Assembly: GCA_013823985.1 (NCBI GenBank)
Contig: PNNB01000008.1
Location: forward strand, 1 to 64,000
Direction: 5' to 3'
DNA: 64,000 bases
Source of the DNA: Sphingopyxis sp.
GTDB lineage: Bacteria > Pseudomonadota > Alphaproteobacteria > Sphingomonadales > Sphingomonadaceae
This document shows, in pieces, positions 25,255 through 34,556 of the stretch. The first letter of the stretch is position 1. The number at the start of each line of letters is the position of its first letter. Below the pieces are notes generated by a model that did not search any database, was not told where the DNA came from, and was given only the letters and a program-made list of their open reading frames with translations. The translations under genes and the position numbers were made by a program.

Positions 25255-26526
25255 TCACAGAGCCGCTTCACGCTCCACTTCACGCCAGCCAATGTCACGG
25301 CGGTAAAATCCAGTAGGGAAGTCAATCGCCTCGATTGCGGCATATGCATTGCGCTGCGCTTCGGTCACATTATGGCCCATTGCCGTCACGTTGAGCACCC
25401 GGCCGCCATTGGCAACCAACTGGCCATCTTTTTCGGCGGTACCGGCGTGAAAGACCTTTGCCTGCGTCACATAATCTATGGAAATTGCGCCGCCTTTTTG
25501 CGGGGTGCCGGGATAGCCTTGGGCAGCCATGACCACCGTTAAGGCCGTGTCAGGCGAAAAGCTGGGTGAAGGTGCGGTGGACAGGTTTTCGGTAGCCACG
25601 GCGAACATCAGCGCCACCAGATCGCCTTGGAAACGGCTCATCAACACCTGGCATTCGGGGTCCCCGAAACGGGCATTATATTCAATCAGTTTAGGCCCCT
25701 CATCGGTCAACATAAGGCCTGCGAACAGCACACCGGAATAGGGCATTTCTTGCGCCGCCATATAGGCAACGGTTGGCCGGATTATCCGCTCCATCACCTC
25801 ATCCTGAAGCGCCTGTGCCAAAACAGGGGCGGGCGAATACGCCCCCATCCCGCCGGTATTCGGGCCGGTATCTCCATCGCCCACCCGTTTATGATCCTGT
25901 GCCGAACCAAACGCCACAACATCGCGGCCATCGGTCAGGGCAAAGAAGCTCGCTTCTTCGCCCGTCATAAATTCTTCCAGAACGACCGCGGCACCTGCAT
26001 CGCCAAAGCCACCGCCGAACATATCCTCGATAGCCGCCTGTGCCTCGGCGCGGTTTTCCGCGATGATGACCCCTTTGCCCGCCGCCAGACCATCTGCTTT
26101 GATAACATAGGGTGGCTGGAATTCATCGAGCCCGGCCAGCGCGGATGCCTTGCTGTCGTGGCGCTTATATCCTGCGGTGGGAATGTTGGCGGCCGCACAC
26201 ATATCCTTGGTGAAGCCTTTGGAGCCTTCCAGTTGCGCTGCTTTCTGGTTTGGTCCGAAGACCGGAATTCCAGCGTCCCGCAATGAATCGCCAAGGCCGT
26301 CGACCAGCGGTGCTTCGGGGCCTACGACGACCAGACCGATATCATGGCCCGCGCAAAAGGCGATCACCGCGGTATGGTCGGCAGTGTTTAGAGCCACCAG
26401 TTCTGCTTCTTCGGCGATACCGGGATTGCCGGGAGCGGCGAACAGTGTATCGCACGAAGGTGATTGCGCGAGCTTCCATGCAAGCGCATGTTCGCGTCCG
26501 CCTGAACCGATGAGCAAGATATTCAT
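25255..26526 (-). CDS. purD: Phosphoribosylamine-glycine ligase
   Basis: A 423-residue ATP-grasp enzyme of purine synthesis (glycinamide ribonucleotide). It begins [20 protein letters not shown], the usual PurD start. FVVGP-type block is [22 protein letters not shown], then [55 protein letters not shown] and [17 protein letters not shown]. The frame continues beyond the ATG at 26526 for 59 codons that lie over xseA and look non-coding. Its start codon shares two bases with the xseA start on the other strand. Confidence 0.97.
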   Translation of the reverse strand: MNILLIGSGGREHALAWKLAQSPSCDTLFAAPGNPGIAEEAELVALNTADHTAVIAFCAGHDIGLVVVGPEAPLVDGLGDSLRDAGIPVFGPNQKAAQLEGSKGFTKDMCAAANIPTAGYKRHDSKASALAGLDEFQPPYVIKADGLAAGKGVIIAENRAEAQAAIEDMFGGGFGDAGAAVVLEEFMTGEEASFFALTDGRDVVAFGSAQDHKRVGDGDTGPNTGGMGAYSPAPVLAQALQDEVMERIIRPTVAYMAAQEMPYSGVLFAGLMLTDEGPKLIEYNARFGDPECQVLMSRFQGDLVALMFAVATENLSTAPSPSFSPDTALTVVMAAQGYPGTPQKGGAISIDYVTQAKVFHAGTAEKDGQLVANGGRVLNVTAMGHNVTEAQRNAYAAIEAIDFPTGFYRRDIGWREVEREAAL

Positions 26527-27937
26527 GTCCGACAACAACCCCTTTAACGATCCCGAAATCCCTACAGCGCGCCTGTTAGCCGAGGACCGTCCCGGCGACA
26601 ATGCCCAGCCCCTGAGCGTATCGGAATTATCTTCCGCCTTGAAACGCACGGTCGAAGACCGCTTCGGCCATGTCCGCGTCCGCGGCGAGATCTCGGGATT
26701 CAAGCGCGCGGCGTCCGGCCATATTTATTTCAGCCTGAAGGATGAAAACGCTCGTCTCGACGCCGTCATGTGGAAGGGCGGCGCTGGCCGTCTTCCCTTC
26801 GCCCCGGAGGATGGGCTGGAGGTTATCGCCACCGGCAAACTGACCACCTATGCCGGGCGGTCCAATTATCAGATTGTTGTCGAAAGCCTTGAAGTGGCAG
26901 GCGAAGGCGCGATGATGTTGCTGTTTGAAAAGCTGAAAGCACGGCTCGCGGCGGAAGGGCTTTTTGCACAGCAACGAAAGATTCCCATACCCACACTTCC
27001 ACGCATCATTGGCGTAGTCACATCGCCCACGGGCGCCGTCATTCGCGATATCCTCCACCGACTGGCCGACCGCTTCCCGAGCCATGTTCTCGTCTGGCCG
27101 GTGCTGGTGCAGGGCGAAGGAGCAGCGGCCCAGGTCGCCCGCGCCGTCAACGGCTTTTCTGCGTTAACTGCCGATGGTCCTGTTGCCCGCCCCGATCTTG
27201 TGATCGTTGCGCGCGGTGGCGGGTCTATCGAAGACTTGTGGGCGTTCAACGAGGAACTGGTCGTGCGTGCCGTCGCCGATTGCACGATCCCGATCATCTC
27301 GGCCGTCGGCCATGAAACCGACACCACCTTATGCGATTTTGCCGCCGATGTCCGCGCGCCGACCCCGACCGCCGCTGCTGAAATGGCTGTGCCGGTGCGC
27401 AGCGAACTGCTGCAACGCGTCGGTCAGGCATCCTTGCGGATGTCCGGCGCCGTCCGGCGCCAAGTCGACCGGGCGACCGAGCGGCTGGAGGCGCAGCGAC
27501 GCTTGATGCCAAAATTGACCGATCTGTCCGCCCCGCACCAGCAACGCACCGATGAACTGGCCGAACGTCTGCGCCAATCGCTGCGAACGAGGGTGGGCAA
27601 GGCCGAGCTCGCCTTCTCCGGTCCCGCCCAGATGCTGCACCCGCGCCTCTTGGCCCGACGTGTCGATCAGGGGCAGCAGCGTCTTGACGCGCTTGCGAGG
27701 CTGGCGGGCAGCCTGCATCCCGAGGCTCCTTTAAAGCGCGGTTTTGCGCGGGTCACCGATGCGCAGGGAAAAACTATCCTGTCGCGGGAGGCCGCAATCC
27801 AAGCGGGCGAAGTCGGCCTGCGCTTTGCCGATGGCGAGGTCGGGGCAACAGTACATGGCGGCCCCGTCGTGCCCAAAGCTGCTGCCCCCAAGCCACCGCG
27901 TGCCGCCCCAAATCAGGGCAATTTGTTTGAGGGCTGA
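26525..27937 (+). CDS. xseA: Exodeoxyribonuclease VII large subunit
   Basis: A 470-residue nuclease subunit. The N-terminal OB fold shows [43 protein letters not shown] and [20 protein letters not shown]. The catalytic part has [42 protein letters not shown] and [16 protein letters not shown]. The middle is a coiled coil ([30 protein letters not shown]). The ATG at 26525 gives a start like other sphingomonad XseA proteins. No XseB small-subunit gene follows. Confidence 0.96.
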   Translation: MSDNNPFNDPEIPTARLLAEDRPGDNAQPLSVSELSSALKRTVEDRFGHVRVRGEISGFKRAASGHIYFSLKDENARLDAVMWKGGAGRLPFAPEDGLEVIATGKLTTYAGRSNYQIVVESLEVAGEGAMMLLFEKLKARLAAEGLFAQQRKIPIPTLPRIIGVVTSPTGAVIRDILHRLADRFPSHVLVWPVLVQGEGAAAQVARAVNGFSALTADGPVARPDLVIVARGGGSIEDLWAFNEELVVRAVADCTIPIISAVGHETDTTLCDFAADVRAPTPTAAAEMAVPVRSELLQRVGQASLRMSGAVRRQVDRATERLEAQRRLMPKLTDLSAPHQQRTDELAERLRQSLRTRVGKAELAFSGPAQMLHPRLLARRVDQGQQRLDALARLAGSLHPEAPLKRGFARVTDAQGKTILSREAAIQAGEVGLRFADGEVGATVHGGPVVPKAAAPKPPRAAPNQGNLFEG

Positions 27938-27987
27938 AGGCCGTCATTGCCCATTCATGCGCATTGCGCCATAATGGGGGGATGTTG

Positions 27988-28185
27988 ATGTCGAGCAGAA
28001 ACAAAGTCGCCCGCCTGCACTATATGGCAAATGGTTTCCGTCTCTTGAGTCCGGGAGACCATGTGCTTTGCGCGGTCACCGGACAGGCCATTGCGCTGGA
28101 AGAACTGCGCTATTGGAGCGTGATCAAGCAGGAGCCCTATGCCAGTGCGGAAATTTCGACCCGGGCCGCGCTCGGACAAGGCTGA
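27988..28185 (+). CDS. DUF2093 protein
   Basis: A 65-residue alphaproteobacterial protein. ARLHYMANGFRLLSPGDHVLCAVTGQAIALEELRYWSVIKQEPY is a near-complete DUF2093 signature. A GGGGGG tract before the tandem ATGs serves as ribosome-binding site; the second ATG (27988) has better spacing than the one at 27982. It sits between xseA and the M23 peptidase gene, which starts five bases after its stop, so all three may be one transcript. Function unknown. Confidence 0.85.
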   Translation: MSSRNKVARLHYMANGFRLLSPGDHVLCAVTGQAIALEELRYWSVIKQEPYASAEISTRAALGQG

Positions 28186-28190
28186 ACCCT

Positions 28191-29120
28191 GTGGGAGGTC
28201 GGAGTTCCTTTCTGCTCTTGTGCTTTGCGGCGCTTGCCACCTGCACCGCGACGCCGCCGCAGGCATCCACGCCCGCACGCATAGCACCAGTTGCGGTTGA
28301 AAAGCCCTCTATAACGCCGGCACAACTCCCGCCCGCCCGCGCGCAGACCGAAACCGCGCGCGCCGATTTCTGGTTTTCGTCCCCCGCAATTCAGGGCGGT
28401 CTGGTCACAGCCCAAGCGCCCAGCGGCGCGCGCGCTGTCCTGTTCAACGGCACCGAACTTCCCTTAACCGCAGAGGGCTTTTTCCTGATCGGGTTCGACC
28501 GCGACGCCGAAAACAGTGCGAGCCTAGTCGCACTATTCTCGGACGGACGGCGCAAGGAGCATTATTTGCCCGTCGCGCCGGGTAACTGGCGGATCGAACA
28601 TGTCGCAGCAAATCCGACCGGCGGCGCCAAGACCAGCGAAGAGTTTCAGGCACGGCGTGGGCCGGAATTGGCCCGGATCAATGCCGCCCGCGCCGTTCGC
28701 GTCAGCAGCGAAGGATGGCGGCAGAATTTCATTCGTCCAGTGGAAGGCCGCATATCCGGGCTGTTCGGGGCGCAGCGGATCTACAACGGAACACCCGGTA
28801 GTTACCATAGCGGCATGGACATAGCCGCCCCTTCAGGCACGCCTTTTGTCGCGCCCGCCGACGGCGTCGTCACATTGGCCGCCGTCGACGATACCTTCAC
28901 ACTCGAAGGGCATTTGCTGATGATCGACCATGGCATGGGCCTCAACAGCGCTTTCCTCCACTGCTCGGAACTTCTGGTGCGCGAAGGTGACGTCGTGAAA
29001 CAAGGACAGATCATTGGCAAAGTCGGCGCCACAGGTAGGGCCAGCGGCCCGCATCTCCACTGGGGCATGAAATGGAACAGCGCGCGGATTGACCCGAAGC
29101 TGTTGGTTCCAGCCGGTTAG
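28191..29120 (+). CDS. M23-family metallopeptidase (LytM/peptidoglycan endopeptidase type)
   Basis: A 309-residue exported protein. The first 20 residues (VGGRSSFLLLCFAALATC) look like a lipoprotein or Sec signal. Then comes a beta-rich region and the zinc-binding M23 domain: GSYHSGMDIAAPSGTPFVAPADG (His and Asp ligands) and GPHLHWGMKWN (HxH). The complete ligand set suggests an active enzyme cutting peptide cross-links in the cell wall. The start is a GTG at 28191, behind AAGGCT; upstream codons in the frame overlap DUF2093. The gene converges on a GNAT gene. Confidence 0.9.
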   Translation: MGGRSSFLLLCFAALATCTATPPQASTPARIAPVAVEKPSITPAQLPPARAQTETARADFWFSSPAIQGGLVTAQAPSGARAVLFNGTELPLTAEGFFLIGFDRDAENSASLVALFSDGRRKEHYLPVAPGNWRIEHVAANPTGGAKTSEEFQARRGPELARINAARAVRVSSEGWRQNFIRPVEGRISGLFGAQRIYNGTPGSYHSGMDIAAPSGTPFVAPADGVVTLAAVDDTFTLEGHLLMIDHGMGLNSAFLHCSELLVREGDVVKQGQIIGKVGATGRASGPHLHWGMKWNSARIDPKLLVPAG

Positions 29121-29147
29121 CGAAAGGCGGGAACGCCATCCCCCCGT

Positions 29148-29663
29148 TTACGGACGTGGCAATTCGAAAATGTCGCGATCCAGTCCGTCCAGAAAACGCT
29201 CTCGCACCATCTTGCGGCCACCCAGCTTTTCGACCAGCTTTCGCGCGGCTGTATTTTCATCGTTCATGTGCGTTTCGACCAGATCCCAACCCAGCGCATC
29301 GTAGCCAAAGACCACCGCAGCGCGCGATGCTTCCAAGGCGTAGCCATGCCGGCGGGCGGCAGGAATGATCCACCAGGTGAGTTCCGAACGAGGATAACCT
29401 TCGGGCCACCAAAGGCCGCAGCCGCCAATCATGCGTCCGGTGCACCGTTCGACCACAGACCAGCGGCCATAGCCGCGCAGCGCCCAATGGCCGAGATCGG
29501 TGGCGAGAACGCGCCAGGCACGATCGGCATCCAGAGGACCACCATAGAAATGTGAAGCTTCGGCATCAGCGAAAAAGTCTCGATAGACGGGATAATCGTC
29601 CGCCGTAGGTGCGCGCAGTTCTAGTCGTTCAGTGGTCAGCGTGGGTATCGGGTTCATTACCAA
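29148..29663 (-). CDS. GNAT-family N-acetyltransferase (RimJ/RimL-like)
   Basis: A 171-residue acetyltransferase. PTLTTERLELRAPTADDYPVYRDFFADAE is the RimJ/RimL-type N-terminus, GMIGGCGLWWPEGYPRSELTWWIIPAARRHGYALEASRAAVVFGYDALG contains the acetyl-CoA binding motif, and VETHMNDENTAARKLVEKLGGRKM is the C-terminal block. Substrate cannot be told from sequence; relatives modify ribosomal protein or small-molecule amines. Confidence 0.92.
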   Translation of the reverse strand: MVMNPIPTLTTERLELRAPTADDYPVYRDFFADAEASHFYGGPLDADRAWRVLATDLGHWALRGYGRWSVVERCTGRMIGGCGLWWPEGYPRSELTWWIIPAARRHGYALEASRAAVVFGYDALGWDLVETHMNDENTAARKLVEKLGGRKMVRERFLDGLDRDIFELPRP

Positions 29664-29682
29664 AGTGCACTCGACTCCGTAC

Positions 29683-30216
29683 CTAATTTACCCGCCGCAT
29701 ACGGATGGCGCGCTGGCCATTGATATTGGCGAAATAGCTGCCCATGGCCGCTTCACGGATCTTGATTTCGTTACCGCGTTCAGGGTTTTTACGCATGACC
29801 TGGGAATCAATTTGCACCCAGCGCGCGCCATCATCGAGCAGGATCGTCCATTTTCCGGGGCTGGCCTGATAAGCGGAGTCGATTTTGGCGACGAGCTCGA
29901 ACTTTTCCTCTTCCTTGCCGTCATTACCGAAAATCTTTAGCTTCGGAATGGAGAAGCCGAACAAGCCACGCCGAGCTTCCTTCATCGACGCTTTGTCGGC
30001 AAGGACCAGCTCGTCTTTCTTTTCGGCCTCGTCCATTGCGGCGACCTTCGCATCATAACAGGCCAACCGCTCGGTCGGGTCGGCGATGGTACGGCAGTTC
30101 ACCAGTTCTTCAAATATGGGCGGGCGGGCCTCGGTGAGCTTATCGTCTTTGCCGATCGCTGCCGAGCCCGTCAAAGACAGGGCGCCGATCAGGCCAATGT
30201 GCCATAGTTGCCGCAT
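29683..30216 (-). CDS. Exported hypothetical protein (177 aa)
   Basis: A protein with an N-terminal signal (MRQLWHIGLIGALSLTGSAAIG). A motif ELVNCRTIADPTERLACYDAKVAAMD follows, in which the paired cysteines around 'R.I.DP.ERLACYD' recur in many exported alphaproteobacterial proteins. The rest (KWTILLDDGARWVQIDSQVMR, then AAMGSYFANINGQRAIRMRRV) is a small beta-rich domain. Function unknown. It lies alone, reading towards the GNAT gene. Confidence 0.8.
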   Translation of the reverse strand: MRQLWHIGLIGALSLTGSAAIGKDDKLTEARPPIFEELVNCRTIADPTERLACYDAKVAAMDEAEKKDELVLADKASMKEARRGLFGFSIPKLKIFGNDGKEEEKFELVAKIDSAYQASPGKWTILLDDGARWVQIDSQVMRKNPERGNEIKIREAAMGSYFANINGQRAIRMRRVN

Positions 30217-30299
30217 AAAATTCCCTCTTCTTCCGACAGGGGACGGTTTTACCCATCAATCCAGTCTGTCCGCAAGTCAGGAATGCGGAAAAGGGATGC

Positions 30300-32546
30300 T
30301 TAGGACGATTTCCAATCGCTAACGGTGCTGAACGCCGGTAAGGATTTGGGTCGCTGCTCGGCTTCGCCCGACTGATAATAGCCTGGCGGTAAATTGGAAA
30401 TGGGCATGCCGGCCGCGGCGAGCATATAGGGCGAGATGCGGCGACTGGTGCACAGGCCCCCATTGCCGTCATTTACAAGGCGCTCTTCAAATTCCAGCCC
30501 CTGTTGATGCCCCATGGACCGGACGACGGTCGACACGGCAAGTTGGCCATCGCCAAAATCCAGGACGAAATTGGTACCTTCGGGGACATCCAATATCCCT
30601 TCGATTAAGGCACCCGAGACAGAGAGGTTACGCAAGACAACATTGTAGCAATGGTTTTCGTGGATCGCGCCGATCTTGCGGTACATCGACAAGCGGTCCC
30701 CGCGCGTCACCGCAGGGCCGGATGGACTGATCGACCATTCCCCGGCTTGAAGCCGTTCGAGCAAAATCTCGTTGCTGACGGCCTGACTGTAGACATAGCC
30801 TTGCACATGGCTGACATTGAGGTCACGGATCATCGCCAACTGGTCGAGGGATTCAATGCCTTCGGCAGTCGTATCCATATCGAGCGCGTCAGCGAGCGCC
30901 ACAATCGCGGCAATGATTGCGCCGTCACGGCTGCCGGGTTCGGTTGCGGTGCGAACAAAGCTCTGGTCGATCTTGATCTTGTCAAAAGGCGCGGTGCGCA
31001 AATAGCCAAGCGATGAGTATCCCGTGCCGAAGTCATCAAGCGCCAAACGGACGCCAATCTTCTTCAATGCCTGAAACATAGCGTCAGTATCGGAGCTTTC
31101 CTGCAAGAAAACACCCTCAGTGATTTCAAGCTCCAGTCTGTCTGGCGAAAGACCTGACGCAGATAGGGCGCCTTCGATAAGTTTGGGCAGAAGGTCGTTT
31201 GCAAATTGGATGGGCGATACATTCACCGCAACTCGCAGCTTGCCGGGCCAGGTCGCGGCCTGTTCGCAGGCCTTTTGCAATGCCCATTCACCCAGCTCCC
31301 CGATCAGGTTCGTTTCCTCGGCAATCGGGATAAACAGCGCAGGCGATATATTGCCGCGTTCGGGATGGTTCCACCGGATCAAGGCTTCAAAGCCAGTTAC
31401 CACATTGGTTTTGGCATCCACGACCGGTTGGTAGGCAAGCCAGATCTGGCCGTTGTCGAGTGCATCGCGCAGATCTTCTTCCAATACGCGCCGATCTTCG
31501 GCTGCTTGAAGAAGCTCGCTGGAATAGAAACGGAATCGTCCGCGGCCGCCGCCTTTTGCCGCATAAAGCGCAAGGTCGGCGTTCCGGATCAGCTCTTCGC
31601 TGCTCTGTCCGTCAAAGGGGCTGACGGCGATGCCAACCGAAGCGCCGATGATGCAGCGGCTTCCGTCGACCGAATAGGGATGGGATAAGCTTTTGATGAT
31701 CTTTTCGGCCATATCACCCAAAGTGCCGCGGTCATCGACATCCTGTAAGATGATCTGGAACTCGTCACCGCCCAGACGCCCGATCTTCTCGCGGTCGCCG
31801 ACAACCTTGATCAGCCGTTCGGCCACCTGTTTTAACAGGGCATCGCCCGCCGGGTGGCCCAGCGTATCGTTAACATGCTTGAACCGGTCGAGATCGATCA
31901 GCATGACCGAACAGGCGCGCCGTTGCTGCTTGAACGCCGACAATGTGGTTTCGAGCAGCTTGCCCATGCGGAAGCGGTTCAGCAGGCCGGTCAAGGAATC
32001 ATAGGTTGCCAGACGGGAATTGTCCTTGGCGCTGATCCGCTGTGCCGTGATGTCCGTGCCGCTCCCGCGATAACCGCCAAATTGGTCGGGTGCATGAAAA
32101 TAAGGGCGCCCTGACACAGACCACCAAACCTCGCCTTCGCCCGGCTTGGCGGCCTGGAGGGGGAGATCGTCGAACTTGGATTGCTTGCGCAAGATAAAGG
32201 GCAAAGTGCGCTGGTGCCCGGCCGCTTCGTCAGCTTGCTGGAAAAGACTCGTGAAGGGCGCGCCGATCAGTTCGTCCCGGCTCTGGCCAAGCAACTCACA
32301 TACCGATTCAGTCAAATAGGTAATCCGGCCCTCGGCATCGGTTGCCCAAAACCAGCCGCGTCCGCTCTCTTCGTAGTTTTGCAGCAGCAAAAGCGCATCT
32401 TTCGATGCGCCACCTATAGCGTTGATGGCGAGTTGCGCGGGTTTGGCAACCGAGCGTGCGGTAATTTTTCCGAACAGGCCCGAAGAGCCTTCAGACGATG
32501 AGTCTGAATTCTTCGCGCCGCCCCATGAAAATTTTCCTGCTGCCAT
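30300..32546 (-). CDS. PAS-GGDEF-EAL-PilZ cyclic-di-GMP protein
   Basis: A 748-residue cytosolic signalling protein. Residues 50-170 are a PAS domain (GWFWATDAEGRITYLTESVCELLGQSRDELIG). The GGDEF domain shows YDSLTGLLNRFRMG and intact IGRLGGDEFQIIL, and the EAL domain has FEALIRWNHPERGNISPALFI and DDFGTGYSSLGYL, so both catalytic motifs look complete. The last 120 residues resemble a PilZ domain (VVLRNLSVSGALIEG), which could bind c-di-GMP as feedback. Whether it makes or destroys c-di-GMP cannot be decided. The flagellar genes in this window are a plausible output. Confidence 0.93.
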   Translation of the reverse strand: MAAGKFSWGGAKNSDSSSEGSSGLFGKITARSVAKPAQLAINAIGGASKDALLLLQNYEESGRGWFWATDAEGRITYLTESVCELLGQSRDELIGAPFTSLFQQADEAAGHQRTLPFILRKQSKFDDLPLQAAKPGEGEVWWSVSGRPYFHAPDQFGGYRGSGTDITAQRISAKDNSRLATYDSLTGLLNRFRMGKLLETTLSAFKQQRRACSVMLIDLDRFKHVNDTLGHPAGDALLKQVAERLIKVVGDREKIGRLGGDEFQIILQDVDDRGTLGDMAEKIIKSLSHPYSVDGSRCIIGASVGIAVSPFDGQSSEELIRNADLALYAAKGGGRGRFRFYSSELLQAAEDRRVLEEDLRDALDNGQIWLAYQPVVDAKTNVVTGFEALIRWNHPERGNISPALFIPIAEETNLIGELGEWALQKACEQAATWPGKLRVAVNVSPIQFANDLLPKLIEGALSASGLSPDRLELEITEGVFLQESSDTDAMFQALKKIGVRLALDDFGTGYSSLGYLRTAPFDKIKIDQSFVRTATEPGSRDGAIIAAIVALADALDMDTTAEGIESLDQLAMIRDLNVSHVQGYVYSQAVSNEILLERLQAGEWSISPSGPAVTRGDRLSMYRKIGAIHENHCYNVVLRNLSVSGALIEGILDVPEGTNFVLDFGDGQLAVSTVVRSMGHQQGLEFEERLVNDGNGGLCTSRRISPYMLAAAGMPISNLPPGYYQSGEAEQRPKSLPAFSTVSDWKSS

Positions 32547-32628
32547 TTTACAAATTGCCTAACTGATCCGGTAGCTTGGATACAGAAAAGCCCTTTCAGA
32601 ATGGTAAATATTCCCTTGTTTCTGGCGC

Positions 32629-33606
32629 TTAAGAAAAGGTGCGCTCGATAAACCAGTAGCTCGCGGTGATGCCGATGGCGTAGGTCGCCAATTTTATCGC
32701 AGGGACCAGAAATGAGCTCGAAATTCGGCGCAGTACGTCCAGTAAGAGCATTGTCAGAGCAACGATCATGATCTGACCAGCTTCGACACCAAGGTTGAAG
32801 GTTAACAGAGCAACCGAAATATCCTGCTCCGGCAGGCCAATTTCCTTCAGCGCCCCTGCAAAACCGAACCCATGCAGCAAGCCGAACCCGAACGCGACGA
32901 TCCACGGAACGCGTTCCGACAAGCGCACTTCACCAGGCTTTCGTTTGATGATTTCGACCGCCAGAAAGAGGATGGATAGCGCAATAACGCTTTCAACCGG
33001 CTGCTGCGGCAGTCCGATCAACCCCAAAGTCGTGCCGACCAGCGTCAGCGAGTGCGCGACGGTGAAAGCGGTTACCGCCTTGGCGATCGTCCAGAATCCC
33101 GACAGCAAGAGAACAAGAGAAACGACGAACAGCAAATGGTCGTAGCCAAAAAGGATATGGTCAATGCCCGTAATAAAATAGGTGCGCGCAACTTGCCATC
33201 CGTTTGCCGTTTCCTGAATGGAAACCTGCGGCTCCGCGGGCGTCAGGCGCAGGGCCTGCACAGGACGCCCAAGCGGAGCAACCCGCACGAGAACGTCGGA
33301 TTGCGCCGTTTCCATCCCGTCCAGCCCGATAAACTGTCCTGCAACCTGCCCTTTGCAGACGACAGCGGACCGCGTTGTAACGGCCGCGTTGGCGATGTCG
33401 CGTTGCGACTCTCCTGTGAGATCACATCCTTTGGGCAAGTTAGGAGCGGTAGTTGGCGCGAAGCCCCCTTGCATCGGAAGCTTCCAAACCAGCACCCACC
33501 GGCTGGAAGATTGCTGGGTAAACTCCATATAGCCGGGCCGCAATTCATCCGCCCGCACTGCTGTGCCAAGCGCGAGAAGGAGCAGGAAAGTCAGCAGCCT
33601 GATCAC
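32629..33606 (-). CDS. HupE/UreJ-type membrane protein with exported N-terminal domain
   Basis: A 325-residue protein: signal peptide (MIRLLTFLLLLALGTAVRA), a periplasmic domain of about 130 residues, and a C-terminal bundle of about six or seven helices. GIDHILFGYDHLLFVVSLVLL and AVTAFTVAHSLTLVGTTLG carry the His/Asp residues typical of the HupE/UreJ_2 family, along with FGLLHGFGFAGALKEIGLP. Relatives are linked to metal handling, but the substrate here is unknown. It starts with GTG overlapping the parvulin stop. Confidence 0.88.
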   Translation of the reverse strand: MIRLLTFLLLLALGTAVRADELRPGYMEFTQQSSSRWVLVWKLPMQGGFAPTTAPNLPKGCDLTGESQRDIANAAVTTRSAVVCKGQVAGQFIGLDGMETAQSDVLVRVAPLGRPVQALRLTPAEPQVSIQETANGWQVARTYFITGIDHILFGYDHLLFVVSLVLLLSGFWTIAKAVTAFTVAHSLTLVGTTLGLIGLPQQPVESVIALSILFLAVEIIKRKPGEVRLSERVPWIVAFGFGLLHGFGFAGALKEIGLPEQDISVALLTFNLGVEAGQIMIVALTMLLLDVLRRISSSFLVPAIKLATYAIGITASYWFIERTFS

Positions 33607-34439
33607 GGTTTGGCAATCTTGATCGTGTATGCGGCCAACAGAGATTGATAGGCCTCCGCCTCGCGTGCATTCGCACCGCTGACACGCCAGTCATTTTCGA
33701 CCCGCTGTCGGACGGCAGCCAGCGTTGGCTTAGCCGAAGCCTTTCGGGCACGGACCCGCACGAGATGATCGCCAAAGCCAGACTCCACAGGGCCTGCCCA
33801 CCTGTCTAATGGCGCGGCGGACAGTGCTTGTGCGAAGCTGTCGCCAAATTGGCGGGCAATGTCCGACGCAGAGCTTTTCTCCAGGGCGCGAGGCAGCGAA
33901 ATTGCTTTCCCCTGCTCGCGCCAGTCCGCACCCGATGCTATATTTTTCAATATCGCGCTGGCGTCCTGAGCATCTTCACCCAGATAGAGCTGATCAACAT
34001 CATATATGATGTCGGTAGCAAAACGCTCCGGATGACGATCCAGCCAGCGTTGCAGGGTTTGATCGTCGGCCTGCGCGTTCTCGACTTGCGCCTTTGCCAG
34101 AAACTCCATCTTGGAACGAAGGCGACGCCGAATGACCGTATCGTCCTCGTCCAGACCGAGCCTCTTGGCTTCCCGGTAATAAACCTCCTCCTTGATGTAA
34201 TCCCGGATCAAACCATCGATTTCGGATTGGGTCGGGGGTCGACGCCAAATCTGCTCCCAACTGGCAGACAAGCGCGCCACTTTGTCTTCGGTAATGTGGA
34301 TGGTCCGGCTTTCTGCATCGACACCGCCACCGCGCCAGAGCGACAGGAGGAACACAAGAAAACCGGCGATTAAAAAATGCACCAACGGTTCGCGGAGCAA
34401 GGCGCGCAAGGGCGAAGGAAACTTTTCGGAGCCTGTCAT
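33603..34439 (-). CDS. Parvulin-type peptidylprolyl isomerase (PpiC-like), membrane-anchored
   Basis: A 278-residue protein with one N-terminal membrane helix (LVHFLIAGFLVFLLSLWRGG). A SurA-like helical region follows (HITEDKVARLSASWEQIWRRPPTQSEIDGLIRDYIKEEVYYREA), then a parvulin-like domain ending FGDHLVRVRARKASAKPTLAAVR. The parvulin core is shorter and more divergent than in SurA, so activity is uncertain. This pair, parvulin plus HupE-type protein, recurs in other proteobacteria; a folding role for exported proteins is likely. Its 5' end faces the TIR gene across a palindrome-containing gap. Confidence 0.85.
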   Translation of the reverse strand: MTGSEKFPSPLRALLREPLVHFLIAGFLVFLLSLWRGGGVDAESRTIHITEDKVARLSASWEQIWRRPPTQSEIDGLIRDYIKEEVYYREAKRLGLDEDDTVIRRRLRSKMEFLAKAQVENAQADDQTLQRWLDRHPERFATDIIYDVDQLYLGEDAQDASAILKNIASGADWREQGKAISLPRALEKSSASDIARQFGDSFAQALSAAPLDRWAGPVESGFGDHLVRVRARKASAKPTLAAVRQRVENDWRVSGANAREAEAYQSLLAAYTIKIAKP

Positions 34440-34511
34440 TTTATTTGCCTAAAGCGCCATCAAAACGGTTGCAAGCACCGATAAACAATGTGAGAAATAG
34501 GTGAATTTCGG

Positions 34512-34527
34512 GCCCGAATTTTCGGGC
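34512..34527. promoter_or_regulatory. Palindrome in the parvulin/TIR divergent region
   Basis: GCCCGAA, TT, TTCGGGC is a perfect seven-base inverted repeat, preceded by an overlapping CGGGCCCG palindrome. It lies 30 bases before the TIR gene start and 70 bases before the parvulin start, so it may be an operator or a weak hairpin; no T run long enough for a terminator follows. Confidence 0.35.
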
Positions 34528-34556
34528 TTTGCTGCAACTGGGGGGCACGCACCGAT

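Noticed and set aside
24465-25316. Plus-strand open frame of 283 codons opposite the Lys/Ala-rich protein
   Set aside because: The Ala/Phe/Gly repeat peptide is the mirror of the Ala/Lys tract; the minus frame has a membrane helix and a helix-hairpin-helix domain.
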